The position numbers and the translations under genes were made by a program. The notes below the pieces were generated by a model. That model did not search any database, had not been told where the DNA came from, and saw only the letters and a program-made list of their open reading frames with translations. This document shows positions 41,734 to 49,460 of a stretch of DNA of 64,000 nt, piece after piece (the first letter of the stretch is position 1; each line of letters starts with the position of its first letter). The stretch is from assembly GCA_900319625.1 (NCBI GenBank), contig ONPD01000011.1, positions 1 through 64,000 on the forward strand. Reading direction: 5' to 3'. This stretch comes from an uncultured Treponema sp. (GTDB lineage Bacteria; Spirochaetota; Spirochaetia; Treponematales; Treponemataceae).

Positions 41734-41768
41734 TTTTATACTCCGATAAAAGCAGGAATGGCTAAAAA
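41734..41768 (-). promoter_or_regulatory. Shared two-part promoter element, site D (exporter operon)
   Basis: On the minus strand TTTTTAGCC (41768-41760), a 14-base spacer and CGGAGTATAAAA (41745-41734). The pair matches sites A-C. It sits in the 51-base gap between the sugar-binding lipoprotein and the HlyD-like gene, so the exporter can be expressed apart from the upstream genes. GGAG inside the element may double as a ribosome-binding site. Confidence 0.65.
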
Positions 41769-41780
41769 TTTTTAAAAAAT

Positions 41781-42860
41781 TTATTTTGTTACAGGCACAA
41801 ATGGTACAATAAAGCACTGGCCCAGTACGCTCTTGTCGGTAAGAGGAGCCTCTTTTGTTGTTTCCTTAGCAGCAGAAATTCCGGCCGAAGTCGTAAAGCC
41901 CTTTGCAGAGCCATTTTTCATACATTCCCATACCAGTTCAAGAGCTGTGGCAGCCTGAGCATTTGCATCCTGCAGAACAGTTCCATACATCTGATTTTTT
42001 GAGAGGGATTCCTTACCGCCGTCAGTTGCATCTACACCAAGAACAGGCACCTTGAGCGCTGTACCATCACCGTCCTCATCCCTGGTAGGATTTGAAGGGT
42101 TATCAACAAGGCCGTGATTTATAAGGGAATCCGCAGCTCCCAGTGCCATCTCATCATTCTGAGCAATTACTACATCAAAAGAAGGGTTTTTTCCTTCAAT
42201 CCACAAATCCAGATACTGGCGGGCACTGGCTCTATCCCAGTTTGCACCAAACTCACCTACCACATTTACGTTATAACCAAGTTTTGGAAGCTCTTCCATA
42301 ACACCAAGCTTTCTGTAAATCTGGGCCGGATGAGCGTACTCACCGTTGAAATAAATCACGTTAAGATTCTTGCCGTTCAGCTTGCCTGGATTTTTCTTAA
42401 AATAAGAGTCGATAATCTGAGCCTGGAATTTTCCCGCATCCATTTCCGGAGAAGAAGCATAAAAAAGATTCGGACTCACTTTCAAAGCTTCAACAGAAGG
42501 AATTACGTTGGAAAAAGCCGCCGTTCCACCCTGGGACTGGATGATTTTTGCCATCTGTTCAGTCAAATCAGTACTGAAAGCGATGATTACAAAGTTCTTT
42601 ACCCCGTTCAGAAGCAGGGTTTTAAGCTGATCAATCTGAATAGCCGCATCATTATTTGCCGAATAAATCTGAATCGTAATTCCGTTTTTCTTTGCAGAAT
42701 CGATAAGACCTTTTTTATAGCCAACAAAGAAGGCTTCAAAATCATTTTTAAGAAGAACCGCAATAACGTCCTTGTTTGAAGTCTTTTTATTACAGCCCAA
42801 AAGCGAAAGCGACATAGCCGCTAGAAGAATTCCTGCAAAAATCTTTATTCTCTTTTTCAT
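41781..42860 (-). CDS. Galactose/glucose-type sugar-binding lipoprotein (MglB-like)
   Basis: A 359-residue class I periplasmic binding protein with a lipoprotein signal (L-S-L-L-G before Cys23). I-A-V-L-L-K-N-D-F-E-A-F-F opens the fold. D-V-V-I-A-Q-N-D-E-M-A-L-G-A near residue 230 and D-E-D-G-D-G (about 263-268, a calcium-loop-like segment as in MglB) support the galactose/glucose branch. No sugar permease or ATPase is adjacent. It lies directly after a chemoreceptor gene (overlap region 42860-42873), so it probably serves sugar sensing through that receptor. Confidence 0.8.
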   Translation of the reverse strand: MKKRIKIFAGILLAAMSLSLLGCNKKTSNKDVIAVLLKNDFEAFFVGYKKGLIDSAKKNGITIQIYSANNDAAIQIDQLKTLLLNGVKNFVIIAFSTDLTEQMAKIIQSQGGTAAFSNVIPSVEALKVSPNLFYASSPEMDAGKFQAQIIDSYFKKNPGKLNGKNLNVIYFNGEYAHPAQIYRKLGVMEELPKLGYNVNVVGEFGANWDRASARQYLDLWIEGKNPSFDVVIAQNDEMALGAADSLINHGLVDNPSNPTRDEDGDGTALKVPVLGVDATDGGKESLSKNQMYGTVLQDANAQAATALELVWECMKNGSAKGFTTSAGISAAKETTKEAPLTDKSVLGQCFIVPFVPVTK

Positions 42861-42872
42861 AATTCACCCCAC

Positions 42873-44957
42873 TTAAACCGTAAACTGGTCAACCTGATTT
42901 CCGATTTCCATAATCGAGCTGTACATAATCTTTGTGATTTTATCCAGAGATTCACCGGTTTCAGTAATCTTTTCTGTTGTGCTGGAAATTTCAGCCATAC
43001 TTTCCTTGATTGCGTGAGTTGCATCCTGAAGCTGGCGGATTTCTGTAAGGATTGCCTTGTTTCCTTCAGACATTTCCTTAGAAGCGGTACGAACCTCAAG
43101 CGTTGAGTCGTTCATTACACTCAGGGCACTTCCAATCTGGCGGGAACCTTCAGCCTGCTCTTCCATTGCAGACTTAATCTGATTAACCAGCATATCTGTG
43201 CTCTGGATTTTGTCTGTAACCGAGTTGAAGGCCTCGCTGGAAGCCTGGGAAGCAGAAACTACGCTTTCAATAGAATCGCGGATAACCTTAAGCTGATTTC
43301 CGATTGTCTTTGATTGAACAGAAGAGGTTTCCGAAAGCTTTCGGATTTCGTCTGCAACAACGGCAAAGCCCTTTCCTGCCTCGCCCGCGTGAGCCGCTTC
43401 AATTGCCGCGTTCATGGCAAGAAGGTTTGTCTGACTGGCAATATTTGCAATTGCGGCATTTGCTTCCTGCAGCATAACAGACTGCTGTTCAATCTGGACG
43501 ATTTTATCGTTTACATCCTTCTGACGTTCAGTTCCAACAGCAGAGGTTTCCTCAAGCTCAACAAACTGGTCTGCCATTTTGCGGACAGAACCGTTTACAG
43601 AATCAATATTTCCAATCATCTGTTCAACGGCAGCCGAGGCCTGGCTTACACTCTGAACCATCTGTTCTATCATGCGTTCAAGCGACTGAATGTTAGAGGC
43701 AATTTCGTTTACGGCACCAGCTGTCTGTTCAACGCTGGCACTCTGATGTGAAATTCGTTCAGAAACCTGGTCAATGTTCGAGAGAATCTGATTATTTGAA
43801 TCTGTAGTTTCCTGAGAGCAGGAATGCATTTCTTCACCTGCACTGGAAAGCTGGTCTTTTGAATTCTTAAGCTCGCGCACAATCGACTGAAGCTTTTCGG
43901 CAAATTTATTAAAGCCTTCTACAACCGAACCAATCTCTGTTTTTGACTTAATCTGAATACGCTGAGTCAAATCTGCGTGTCCCGAAGCAATTCCGTTGAT
44001 TGATTTTTCAACGATGCCAAGAGGCTTGAGCATAAAGCCTGAAACAAGCAGTGTACACAAGGCAAGAATTATAATAGTAAACAGAGAAATTATAACGTTT
44101 GTATCACGAAGGGTATTTCCAGTTTCATAAACCTGGCTTTCCGCAATAGAAAAGGCCAGAATCCATGGTGTATAGGCAATCGGAGTATAAGTTACGAAAA
44201 TATTTCCCTTAAGGTTGCCCCAGTTCTTAGTCCAGCCGGTACCGATACCTCCGTTTACGGCCTTCTTCATAATATCAATTACAGAAGCATCGTTTGTGCT
44301 GTCCAGGAGGTTTTTTTTCATTACATTATCACGGTTTACGTTTGCAACAACCGTTCCGTCATCAGCAATAATCCAGGTCTGACCGGTCTCACCAAGAAGG
44401 ATATACTCAACCATGTTTTCTATGTTATCAAGTGAAACTACAGCCGCGAAAACGCCGATGCATTCTCCGTGAACCTTTGCGGCGCGGGCAATATGGAAAA
44501 CTACATTACCGCTTTTATCTTTGGAAGGATTGTCGATGTAGCTTCCCCTTCCGTTTCTCACGATTTCCTTATAGAATTTTTCATTGGAAACGCTGAAGCT
44601 TTCACCAATATCGTTATAAGCGGTACCGTCCTTACCCGCATACAAAACTGAAGAAAAATAAGTTTTTCTGCTTCCGTTATGTTCCTTAAGCCACTTTACG
44701 ATTTTTCCATCATCAGCAGAGGAAACAACATCAGCATCTGAATAGAAGGACATCTGATTCATATACTCAGAGATTTTATTTGCAATCGCAAGTGAATATG
44801 CGTTGGTAATCTGAGTACAATCCATAGCATAACTTTCGGCCGTTGATTTTTTAGCAAAGCCTGAAAGCAGCAATCCCTGTACGGCATTGATAACAAAAAT
44901 CAAGCCCACAAGTACAAGACACAAAATAATCGAAATTTTATAGCGTTTTTTTGCCAT
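42873..44957 (-). CDS. Methyl-accepting chemotaxis protein with periplasmic Cache domain
   Basis: A 694-residue chemoreceptor: an N-terminal membrane helix (about 8-30), a dCache-type sensor domain (about 35-280, with G-x-x-Y-I-D-N-P-S-K-D and W-I-I-A-D-D-G-T), a second helix (about 285-310), HAMP (to about 365) and the signalling domain with the conserved hairpin tip [22 protein letters not shown]. It starts 18 bases after the B12-type permease gene and is followed by the sugar-binding lipoprotein. Confidence 0.92.
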   Translation of the reverse strand: MAKKRYKISIILCLVLVGLIFVINAVQGLLLSGFAKKSTAESYAMDCTQITNAYSLAIANKISEYMNQMSFYSDADVVSSADDGKIVKWLKEHNGSRKTYFSSVLYAGKDGTAYNDIGESFSVSNEKFYKEIVRNGRGSYIDNPSKDKSGNVVFHIARAAKVHGECIGVFAAVVSLDNIENMVEYILLGETGQTWIIADDGTVVANVNRDNVMKKNLLDSTNDASVIDIMKKAVNGGIGTGWTKNWGNLKGNIFVTYTPIAYTPWILAFSIAESQVYETGNTLRDTNVIISLFTIIILALCTLLVSGFMLKPLGIVEKSINGIASGHADLTQRIQIKSKTEIGSVVEGFNKFAEKLQSIVRELKNSKDQLSSAGEEMHSCSQETTDSNNQILSNIDQVSERISHQSASVEQTAGAVNEIASNIQSLERMIEQMVQSVSQASAAVEQMIGNIDSVNGSVRKMADQFVELEETSAVGTERQKDVNDKIVQIEQQSVMLQEANAAIANIASQTNLLAMNAAIEAAHAGEAGKGFAVVADEIRKLSETSSVQSKTIGNQLKVIRDSIESVVSASQASSEAFNSVTDKIQSTDMLVNQIKSAMEEQAEGSRQIGSALSVMNDSTLEVRTASKEMSEGNKAILTEIRQLQDATHAIKESMAEISSTTEKITETGESLDKITKIMYSSIMEIGNQVDQFTV

Positions 44958-44975
44958 ATAAAAAATCCTCCAAAT

Positions 44976-45983
44976 CTATTTTACACGTCTTTTTGTCATC
45001 ATGCAAATAACAACCGGCACAAGAATAATAGCCGTTACCGAGCTTATGCTGACTTCCGAGGGCGCAAAAAGGCTGCGGGCAAGACCGTCGCAGAAAACCG
45101 TAATTACTGCCCCGCCTAAAAAACAGGATGGAATCAGAATAAGGGGCTTTGCCGTATTCAGGGCGCTTTTTACAAGATGAGGAACGGCAATTCCCACAAA
45201 GGAAATGGGTCCGGCAAAGGCTGTCACTACAGCCGAAAGCAGGCTGGAAATCAAAATCAAAAGGATTCGCAGAAGGCGGACATTTACGCCCATATTCCGG
45301 GCATAATTTTCGCCAAGCTGGAAGGCACCGATTGGCTTTGAAAGGAAAAAACTGGCCGCCAGTAAAATCAGCACAAGAAAAGCCATGATTTTTACATCAC
45401 TTTTCCCGATTCCGGAAAAGCTTCCCACAGACCAGTTATGAAGATTTACAATATTAGTGTCGTTTGCAAAGGTAATGAAAAAATCAGTTACCGCAGAACA
45501 GATATAGCCCACAAGAATTCCGCAGACAATCAGAACTGACATATTCTGAACGCGGAAGGAAAAAGCAAGGACAATTCCCATTGCAATAAGGGAGCCTAAA
45601 AAAGCGGCTCCGACCATTCCAAGCGATGAAAGGTGGACTCCCCGCTCAAGAAAGAAAATCAAGGCAAGGGCTACGAAAAGCTTTGCACCCGAAGAAATTC
45701 CAAGCACATAAGGGCCTGCAATAGGATTCTGGAAGAAGGTCTGCAAAAGAAAGCCCGACAGCGCAAGTGCCCCTCCCAGAATGATAGCGGCCATAATTCG
45801 CGGAAGGCGGATATTATGAATCACCTTGTAAGCCGTAAGGTCGGACTTGTCGCCGGTAAGGCAGGCAAAAATCCTGTCAAATGGAATAGAAACGCTTCCA
45901 ACAGAAAGATTCCAGAAAAAAAGAGCGAGAAGAAAAACTAGCATAGCAGTAATCACAAGACCAGGTCTGACTCCTTTTAACAC
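44976..45983 (-). CDS. FecCD/BtuC-family ABC permease, probable corrinoid importer
   Basis: A 335-residue permease with about ten membrane helices. R-L-P-R-I-M-A-A-I-I-L-G-G-A-L-A-L-S-G (about 59-77), N-P-I-A-G-P-Y-V-L-G-I-S-S-G-A and F-V-G-I-A-V-P-H are the FecCD/BtuC hallmarks. It follows the BtuF-like gene by ten bases, and the set lies under a cobalamin riboswitch, which argues for vitamin B12 or cobinamide. No ATPase gene is in this cluster; the N-terminal half of the protein at 19293-21767 is a candidate. Confidence 0.87.
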   Translation of the reverse strand: MLKGVRPGLVITAMLVFLLALFFWNLSVGSVSIPFDRIFACLTGDKSDLTAYKVIHNIRLPRIMAAIILGGALALSGFLLQTFFQNPIAGPYVLGISSGAKLFVALALIFFLERGVHLSSLGMVGAAFLGSLIAMGIVLAFSFRVQNMSVLIVCGILVGYICSAVTDFFITFANDTNIVNLHNWSVGSFSGIGKSDVKIMAFLVLILLAASFFLSKPIGAFQLGENYARNMGVNVRLLRILLILISSLLSAVVTAFAGPISFVGIAVPHLVKSALNTAKPLILIPSCFLGGAVITVFCDGLARSLFAPSEVSISSVTAIILVPVVICMMTKRRVK

Positions 45984-45993
45984 CCCTTACTCC

Positions 45994-47121
45994 TTACTGG
46001 CTGACCTTTTTGATATAAACAAGATTATCTTCTTTTCCGTTAAGAATACCGTTAACATCGCTGATAAACTGAGTTACCGAACTTGTCGACTGGGAAAATT
46101 CCTTTCCAACTGTGTAAACCCTGCCGTCTTTGCAGGCCTTAAAATCCCGGAAAATCTCGTTCTTTTCTTCAAGCTCCTTAATGCTTTCAAGCGGACGGTC
46201 AACAATTCCGCTGTATATGATTATATCAGCATTCTTCGCAGATGCAAAAAAATCTTCTATTTGAATTGTTTTTGTAGAAGAATTATCTCCGTCATTTACA
46301 GAAAGAGCCGGAAGATAATCTGCGCCCGCAAGCTCAATCATCCTTGCAATATAGTCTTTACCGGCCCGCACATTTACGCTGCCATTTTTATTTATATAGA
46401 AGAAAGCAATGCTTTTATCTGTTTTTTTCTGATTTAAGACCGGCTGAATTTTTGCAATCTGCTCATCAAAAAAGGCCTGAGCTTCCTTTTCCTTTCCAAA
46501 AAGAGCGCCGTAAAGCTTAATCCACTCAAAGCGTCCAAGAGGATGGCCTTCACTTCCGCATTTTTCTACAAGGCAGGGTATTTCAAGCTCCTGCAGCTTT
46601 TCCATTGCTTCAGGCTTGTGGTAAATCATCGTATTTTGAATTGCAAGACAAGCTCCTTTTGACACAAGAAGCTCGTAATCAGGCGCGCTGTATTTTCCCG
46701 CATAAAGGATTTTTCCGCTTTCCATTGCTGCACGGGCTTCCTTTACATACCAGTCTGATTTTTTTGTCCCCGAAAAGCCTATATTTTCCATGGCACCGCA
46801 GGCCGCAATAAGATCCATAGCCGATGTGGAAACAAGATAGACATTATTGAGAGGCTGGAAAAGAAGCTGCGTATTGGAAGGGAGATTTTTTTTAATCTGA
46901 TTGATGGAATCTGACAGTTTTTTTTCTGAAAGATTTTCCTTTTCCGGCACAAGAAGGAAATTCTGACCTTTTTCCAGGCCATCGATATTTATGAAAGTAA
47001 AAACAAGACCGTTTGAATCTGTGATTTTTTTAATTGAAAAAAGCTTTGCATATAAAAGCGGAACCGTACTTTCGGTCAGTTTTGCAGTTCCGCCCTTTAA
47101 GCTGCCTACTTCAGTTTTTTT
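45994..47121 (-). CDS. BtuF-like corrinoid-binding protein, apparently fused to CbiK by frameshifting
   Basis: The open frame runs from just inside the A9 run at the end of cbiK to 45994 (about 375 codons). The substrate-binding domain is clear: L-Y-A-K-L-F-S-I, Y-L-V-S-T-S-A-M-D-L, W-Y-V-K-E-A-R-A-A, L-Y-A-G-K-Y-S-A-P-D-Y-E-L-L and H-P-L-G-R-F-E-W-I-K. There is no ATG and no signal peptide. The only near start is GTG at 46950, which would cut into the domain. The frame is -1 relative to cbiK and joins it across the A9 run, so the natural product may be a secreted CbiK-BtuF fusion. A sequencing error or a recent indel would look the same. Confidence 0.7.
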   Translation of the reverse strand, partial: KKTEVGSLKGGTAKLTESTVPLLYAKLFSIKKITDSNGLVFTFINIDGLEKGQNFLLVPEKENLSEKKLSDSINQIKKNLPSNTQLLFQPLNNVYLVSTSAMDLIAACGAMENIGFSGTKKSDWYVKEARAAMESGKILYAGKYSAPDYELLVSKGACLAIQNTMIYHKPEAMEKLQELEIPCLVEKCGSEGHPLGRFEWIKLYGALFGKEKEAQAFFDEQIAKIQPVLNQKKTDKSIAFFYINKNGSVNVRAGKDYIARMIELAGADYLPALSVNDGDNSSTKTIQIEDFFASAKNADIIIYSGIVDRPLESIKELEEKNEIFRDFKACKDGRVYTVGKEFSQSTSSVTQFISDVNGILNGKEDNLVYIKKVSQ

Positions 47122-48095
47122 TTACTGTCTTTAACAGCCTTTGCTGTATGAGCAACGTAGATTTTCTGAATTGCAGGAACCTGTCCAAGGCCTAAAATCT
47201 GGCAGTCAACGCCGTCAAAATAGCCGCTTGCGTTGAAAAGTGATTTCCATGAATCATCTTCATCACCAGCCATATCATTTGTTGCGTGATCACCGGCAAC
47301 CAGCATAAGAGGACGAAGAATAACCTTCTTAAATCCAGCCTTATGAACCTCTGCAATAACATTTTCTACAGCTGTTTCTTCAGGTTCGCCTTCAACAGTT
47401 CCAATGAAAACATTTGAATAACCAAGCGCTTTCATCTGAGAAGCCATCTGTGTATAAGTGATTTTAGCATCGTGAGAAGTTCCGTGTCCCATAAGAACAA
47501 AAGCTGTACCTGTTTTTTCAGCAGCAAGGCGGTTTTTAAAGCCTGCAACCTTTGCCATATCAGCAACTACAGCCTGACAAACTTCTTTTTTATCTGCATT
47601 TGTTATTTCGCCGCTTTCTCCAACTTCACCAAGAAGAGGTTCTGCAAGAGCAACCAGGCTGAACTTATCCTTATACTCATCAAGAATGCCGATAAGCTCA
47701 TCATATTCAGCGCCATGCATAAGGTGGGTCGGCTGAACAATAAGATTTTTAACGCCGTTATTTACAGCGCGCTCCAGAGCTTCTGTAACGTTATCGATTT
47801 TTTCACCGTCACGCTTCAAAACGTGCTTAATGATAATCTGTGAAGTAAAAGCTCTGCGAACAGAATATTTTGGAAAAGCCTTCTGAATTGATTTTTCAAC
47901 TTCGCCGATTGTAGCGATTCTTGAATCATTGTAAGAAGTACCAAAGCTTACAACAAGGATTTCTGTTTCGCCGATTCCATCCTGATTCAAAGGATTATCA
48001 GTCTGAGAATCTCCTGCTGAAGCTCCATAAACAAAGGAACAAAGTGCAGCACCTGCAAGAAGGGCGCACAAACGTTTAAAGAAAGATTTTTTCAT
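47106..48095 (-). CDS. cbiK: Periplasmic sirohydrochlorin cobaltochelatase
   Basis: A 329-residue CbiK with a cleavable signal peptide (about residues 1-25, ending V-Y-G-A-S-A), so it is exported, as known for the periplasmic CbiK of Desulfovibrio. V-S-F-G-T-S-Y-N-D-S-R opens the chelatase fold. V-L-M-G-H-G-T-S-H-D-A and L-V-A-G-D-H-A-T-N-D-M-A-G-D-E-D-D-S-W carry the metal-binding histidines. It should insert cobalt (or handle another metal or corrinoid) outside the cytoplasm. Its last codons run through nine A before TAG. It is the first gene after the cobalamin riboswitch. Confidence 0.88.
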   Translation of the reverse strand: MKKSFFKRLCALLAGAALCSFVYGASAGDSQTDNPLNQDGIGETEILVVSFGTSYNDSRIATIGEVEKSIQKAFPKYSVRRAFTSQIIIKHVLKRDGEKIDNVTEALERAVNNGVKNLIVQPTHLMHGAEYDELIGILDEYKDKFSLVALAEPLLGEVGESGEITNADKKEVCQAVVADMAKVAGFKNRLAAEKTGTAFVLMGHGTSHDAKITYTQMASQMKALGYSNVFIGTVEGEPEETAVENVIAEVHKAGFKKVILRPLMLVAGDHATNDMAGDEDDSWKSLFNASGYFDGVDCQILGLGQVPAIQKIYVAHTAKAVKDSKKKLK

Positions 48096-48149
48096 ATCAG
48101 TACAACCAATAACTCGTGATTTTAAAAGATATACATCTTTTAGTACTAT

Positions 48150-48345
48150 TACAGACGGCAGGTTTCCTGACTTAAAAATCCCAGCTTCTGTCCGGCCTTC
48201 CCATACTTTTTATACCGATAATTGCGGTATCTACTGTACAGTGACCAGAAATTTCTTTCTTTTTGGACGTCAGCTCCTTTTTTACAGTGACGAGATCGTT
48301 CAGGATTTTCACCTGATTCCCTTTTAACCGGAATCTTTTAAGGCG
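48150..48345 (-). promoter_or_regulatory. Cobalamin (AdoCbl) riboswitch
   Basis: Read on the minus strand, the 344-base gap holds GGGAATCAGGTGAAAATCC, then GTCACTG, AAGGCCGG, a G-A-A-G-rich joint and finally AAGTCAGGAAACCTGCC (48172-48156). These are the conserved blocks of the cobalamin riboswitch ending in the B12 box. It controls cbiK and the transport genes behind it. A small AAAAGAT/ATCTTTT hairpin lies between it and the start codon; whether control is by termination or translation is not clear. Confidence 0.92.
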
Positions 48346-48396
48346 TAAACTGACTACCACCATCAAAGCTCCGGCACCGGCTGCTGTTACGCCAAA

Positions 48397-48425
48397 AAGA
48401 TAGCATTTTTCAGAAACTTGTGCAA
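48397..48425 (-). promoter_or_regulatory. Promoter upstream of the cobalamin riboswitch
   Basis: On the minus strand TTGCAC (48425-48420) and TATCTT (48402-48397) are 17 bases apart. Transcription would begin near 48390, just before the riboswitch. Confidence 0.5.
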
Positions 48426-48439
48426 AGGTTAATTATAGA

Positions 48440-49321
48440 TTATAGAGAATCCCGGTCAGATTTCCTCTTCACAATCAGAATGATTACAACCACAACAATA
48501 AGAAGTATCAGACCTGCCAGCACTCCGATAAGAAGTCCATAAGATCCAGACGCCTTTTTATTGTCTATTTTTGTAGACTGTATATTATTGTTAACAGACC
48601 TTTTCTGTGGCTCAGGTTCAGGAATATATACTTCTGCTTCCGGCTCCGGCTCATACACAGGCTCAAAGTATGTAGCAGCAGGTTTTGTAAACTCATGAGG
48701 AATGATGATAATAGACTCTTTCCAATCCCTATAGTTTTCAGAAAGTCCTACGTTCTTATAACGGCCTGCGAAAACTTCTGTTACTCCAGCTTCAAAATCC
48801 GAGGTAAAGAAATCTCTTTTTCCAAAATTATTTGTATTCCAGTAGCAGATATCTTCTGCGAGGGCTTTTGCTGTATATTCGCTGCAGCCAAAGGCACTTT
48901 CAAGATAGCCGCGGATAATCAGTTTAAGACATTTGATTGTATCAACAGTTGCTGTCTGCCCGATAAGAAGCACGTCAGCACCGCGTTTGTTCTGACCATA
49001 AATGCGGGCAGAACTGTATTTGTAAGCAGGATTTCCCTTATTGTAAGGAAGCGCTTCATCCTGAACACTTTCCTGGTAAGTAATTCCCTTTCCAAGACGG
49101 CGTCCTATATCCTTAATCTGTTCAGCTGTGCTGATTTCTTCAGGAGCATAACCGCCAGTCCATTCTTTATAAGAAGCACTTGTATTTGAATTAATATATG
49201 AAGAATCAAGATTTACCTTTCTTTTTACATCAGCATCAGACTGGGCAAAGGCTGAAACACCGGCAAATAAAAGAGAAACAAAGGCAAATGCAATAAGACT
49301 TTTTTTCATAAGAATCCTCAC
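48440..49321 (-). CDS. P83/100-family-like exported membrane protein
   Basis: A 293-residue protein with a signal peptide (about 1-27, ending A-F-A-Q). The mature part contains [37 protein letters not shown] and I-I-I-I-P, a pattern I associate with the N-terminal region of spirochaete P83/100 antigens. A Pro-Glu repeat stretch (about 220-240) and a C-terminal membrane helix (about 262-285) with a basic end follow. Function unknown; probably envelope located. It is much shorter than full P83/100 proteins. Confidence 0.6.
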   Translation of the reverse strand: MRILMKKSLIAFAFVSLLFAGVSAFAQSDADVKRKVNLDSSYINSNTSASYKEWTGGYAPEEISTAEQIKDIGRRLGKGITYQESVQDEALPYNKGNPAYKYSSARIYGQNKRGADVLLIGQTATVDTIKCLKLIIRGYLESAFGCSEYTAKALAEDICYWNTNNFGKRDFFTSDFEAGVTEVFAGRYKNVGLSENYRDWKESIIIIPHEFTKPAATYFEPVYEPEPEAEVYIPEPEPQKRSVNNNIQSTKIDNKKASGSYGLLIGVLAGLILLIVVVVIILIVKRKSDRDSL

Positions 49322-49460
49322 TTATTCTTCCATTCTCGGAAAAGTAAAGAAAATGATTAGGATTAATTTTAACTATATTTTTTATCATAGTGTCTTATTT
49401 TGTATACTTATAAACACTTTTTGTTTCTCTTTTTCGTTTTTTTCTATTATAATTACCCCT

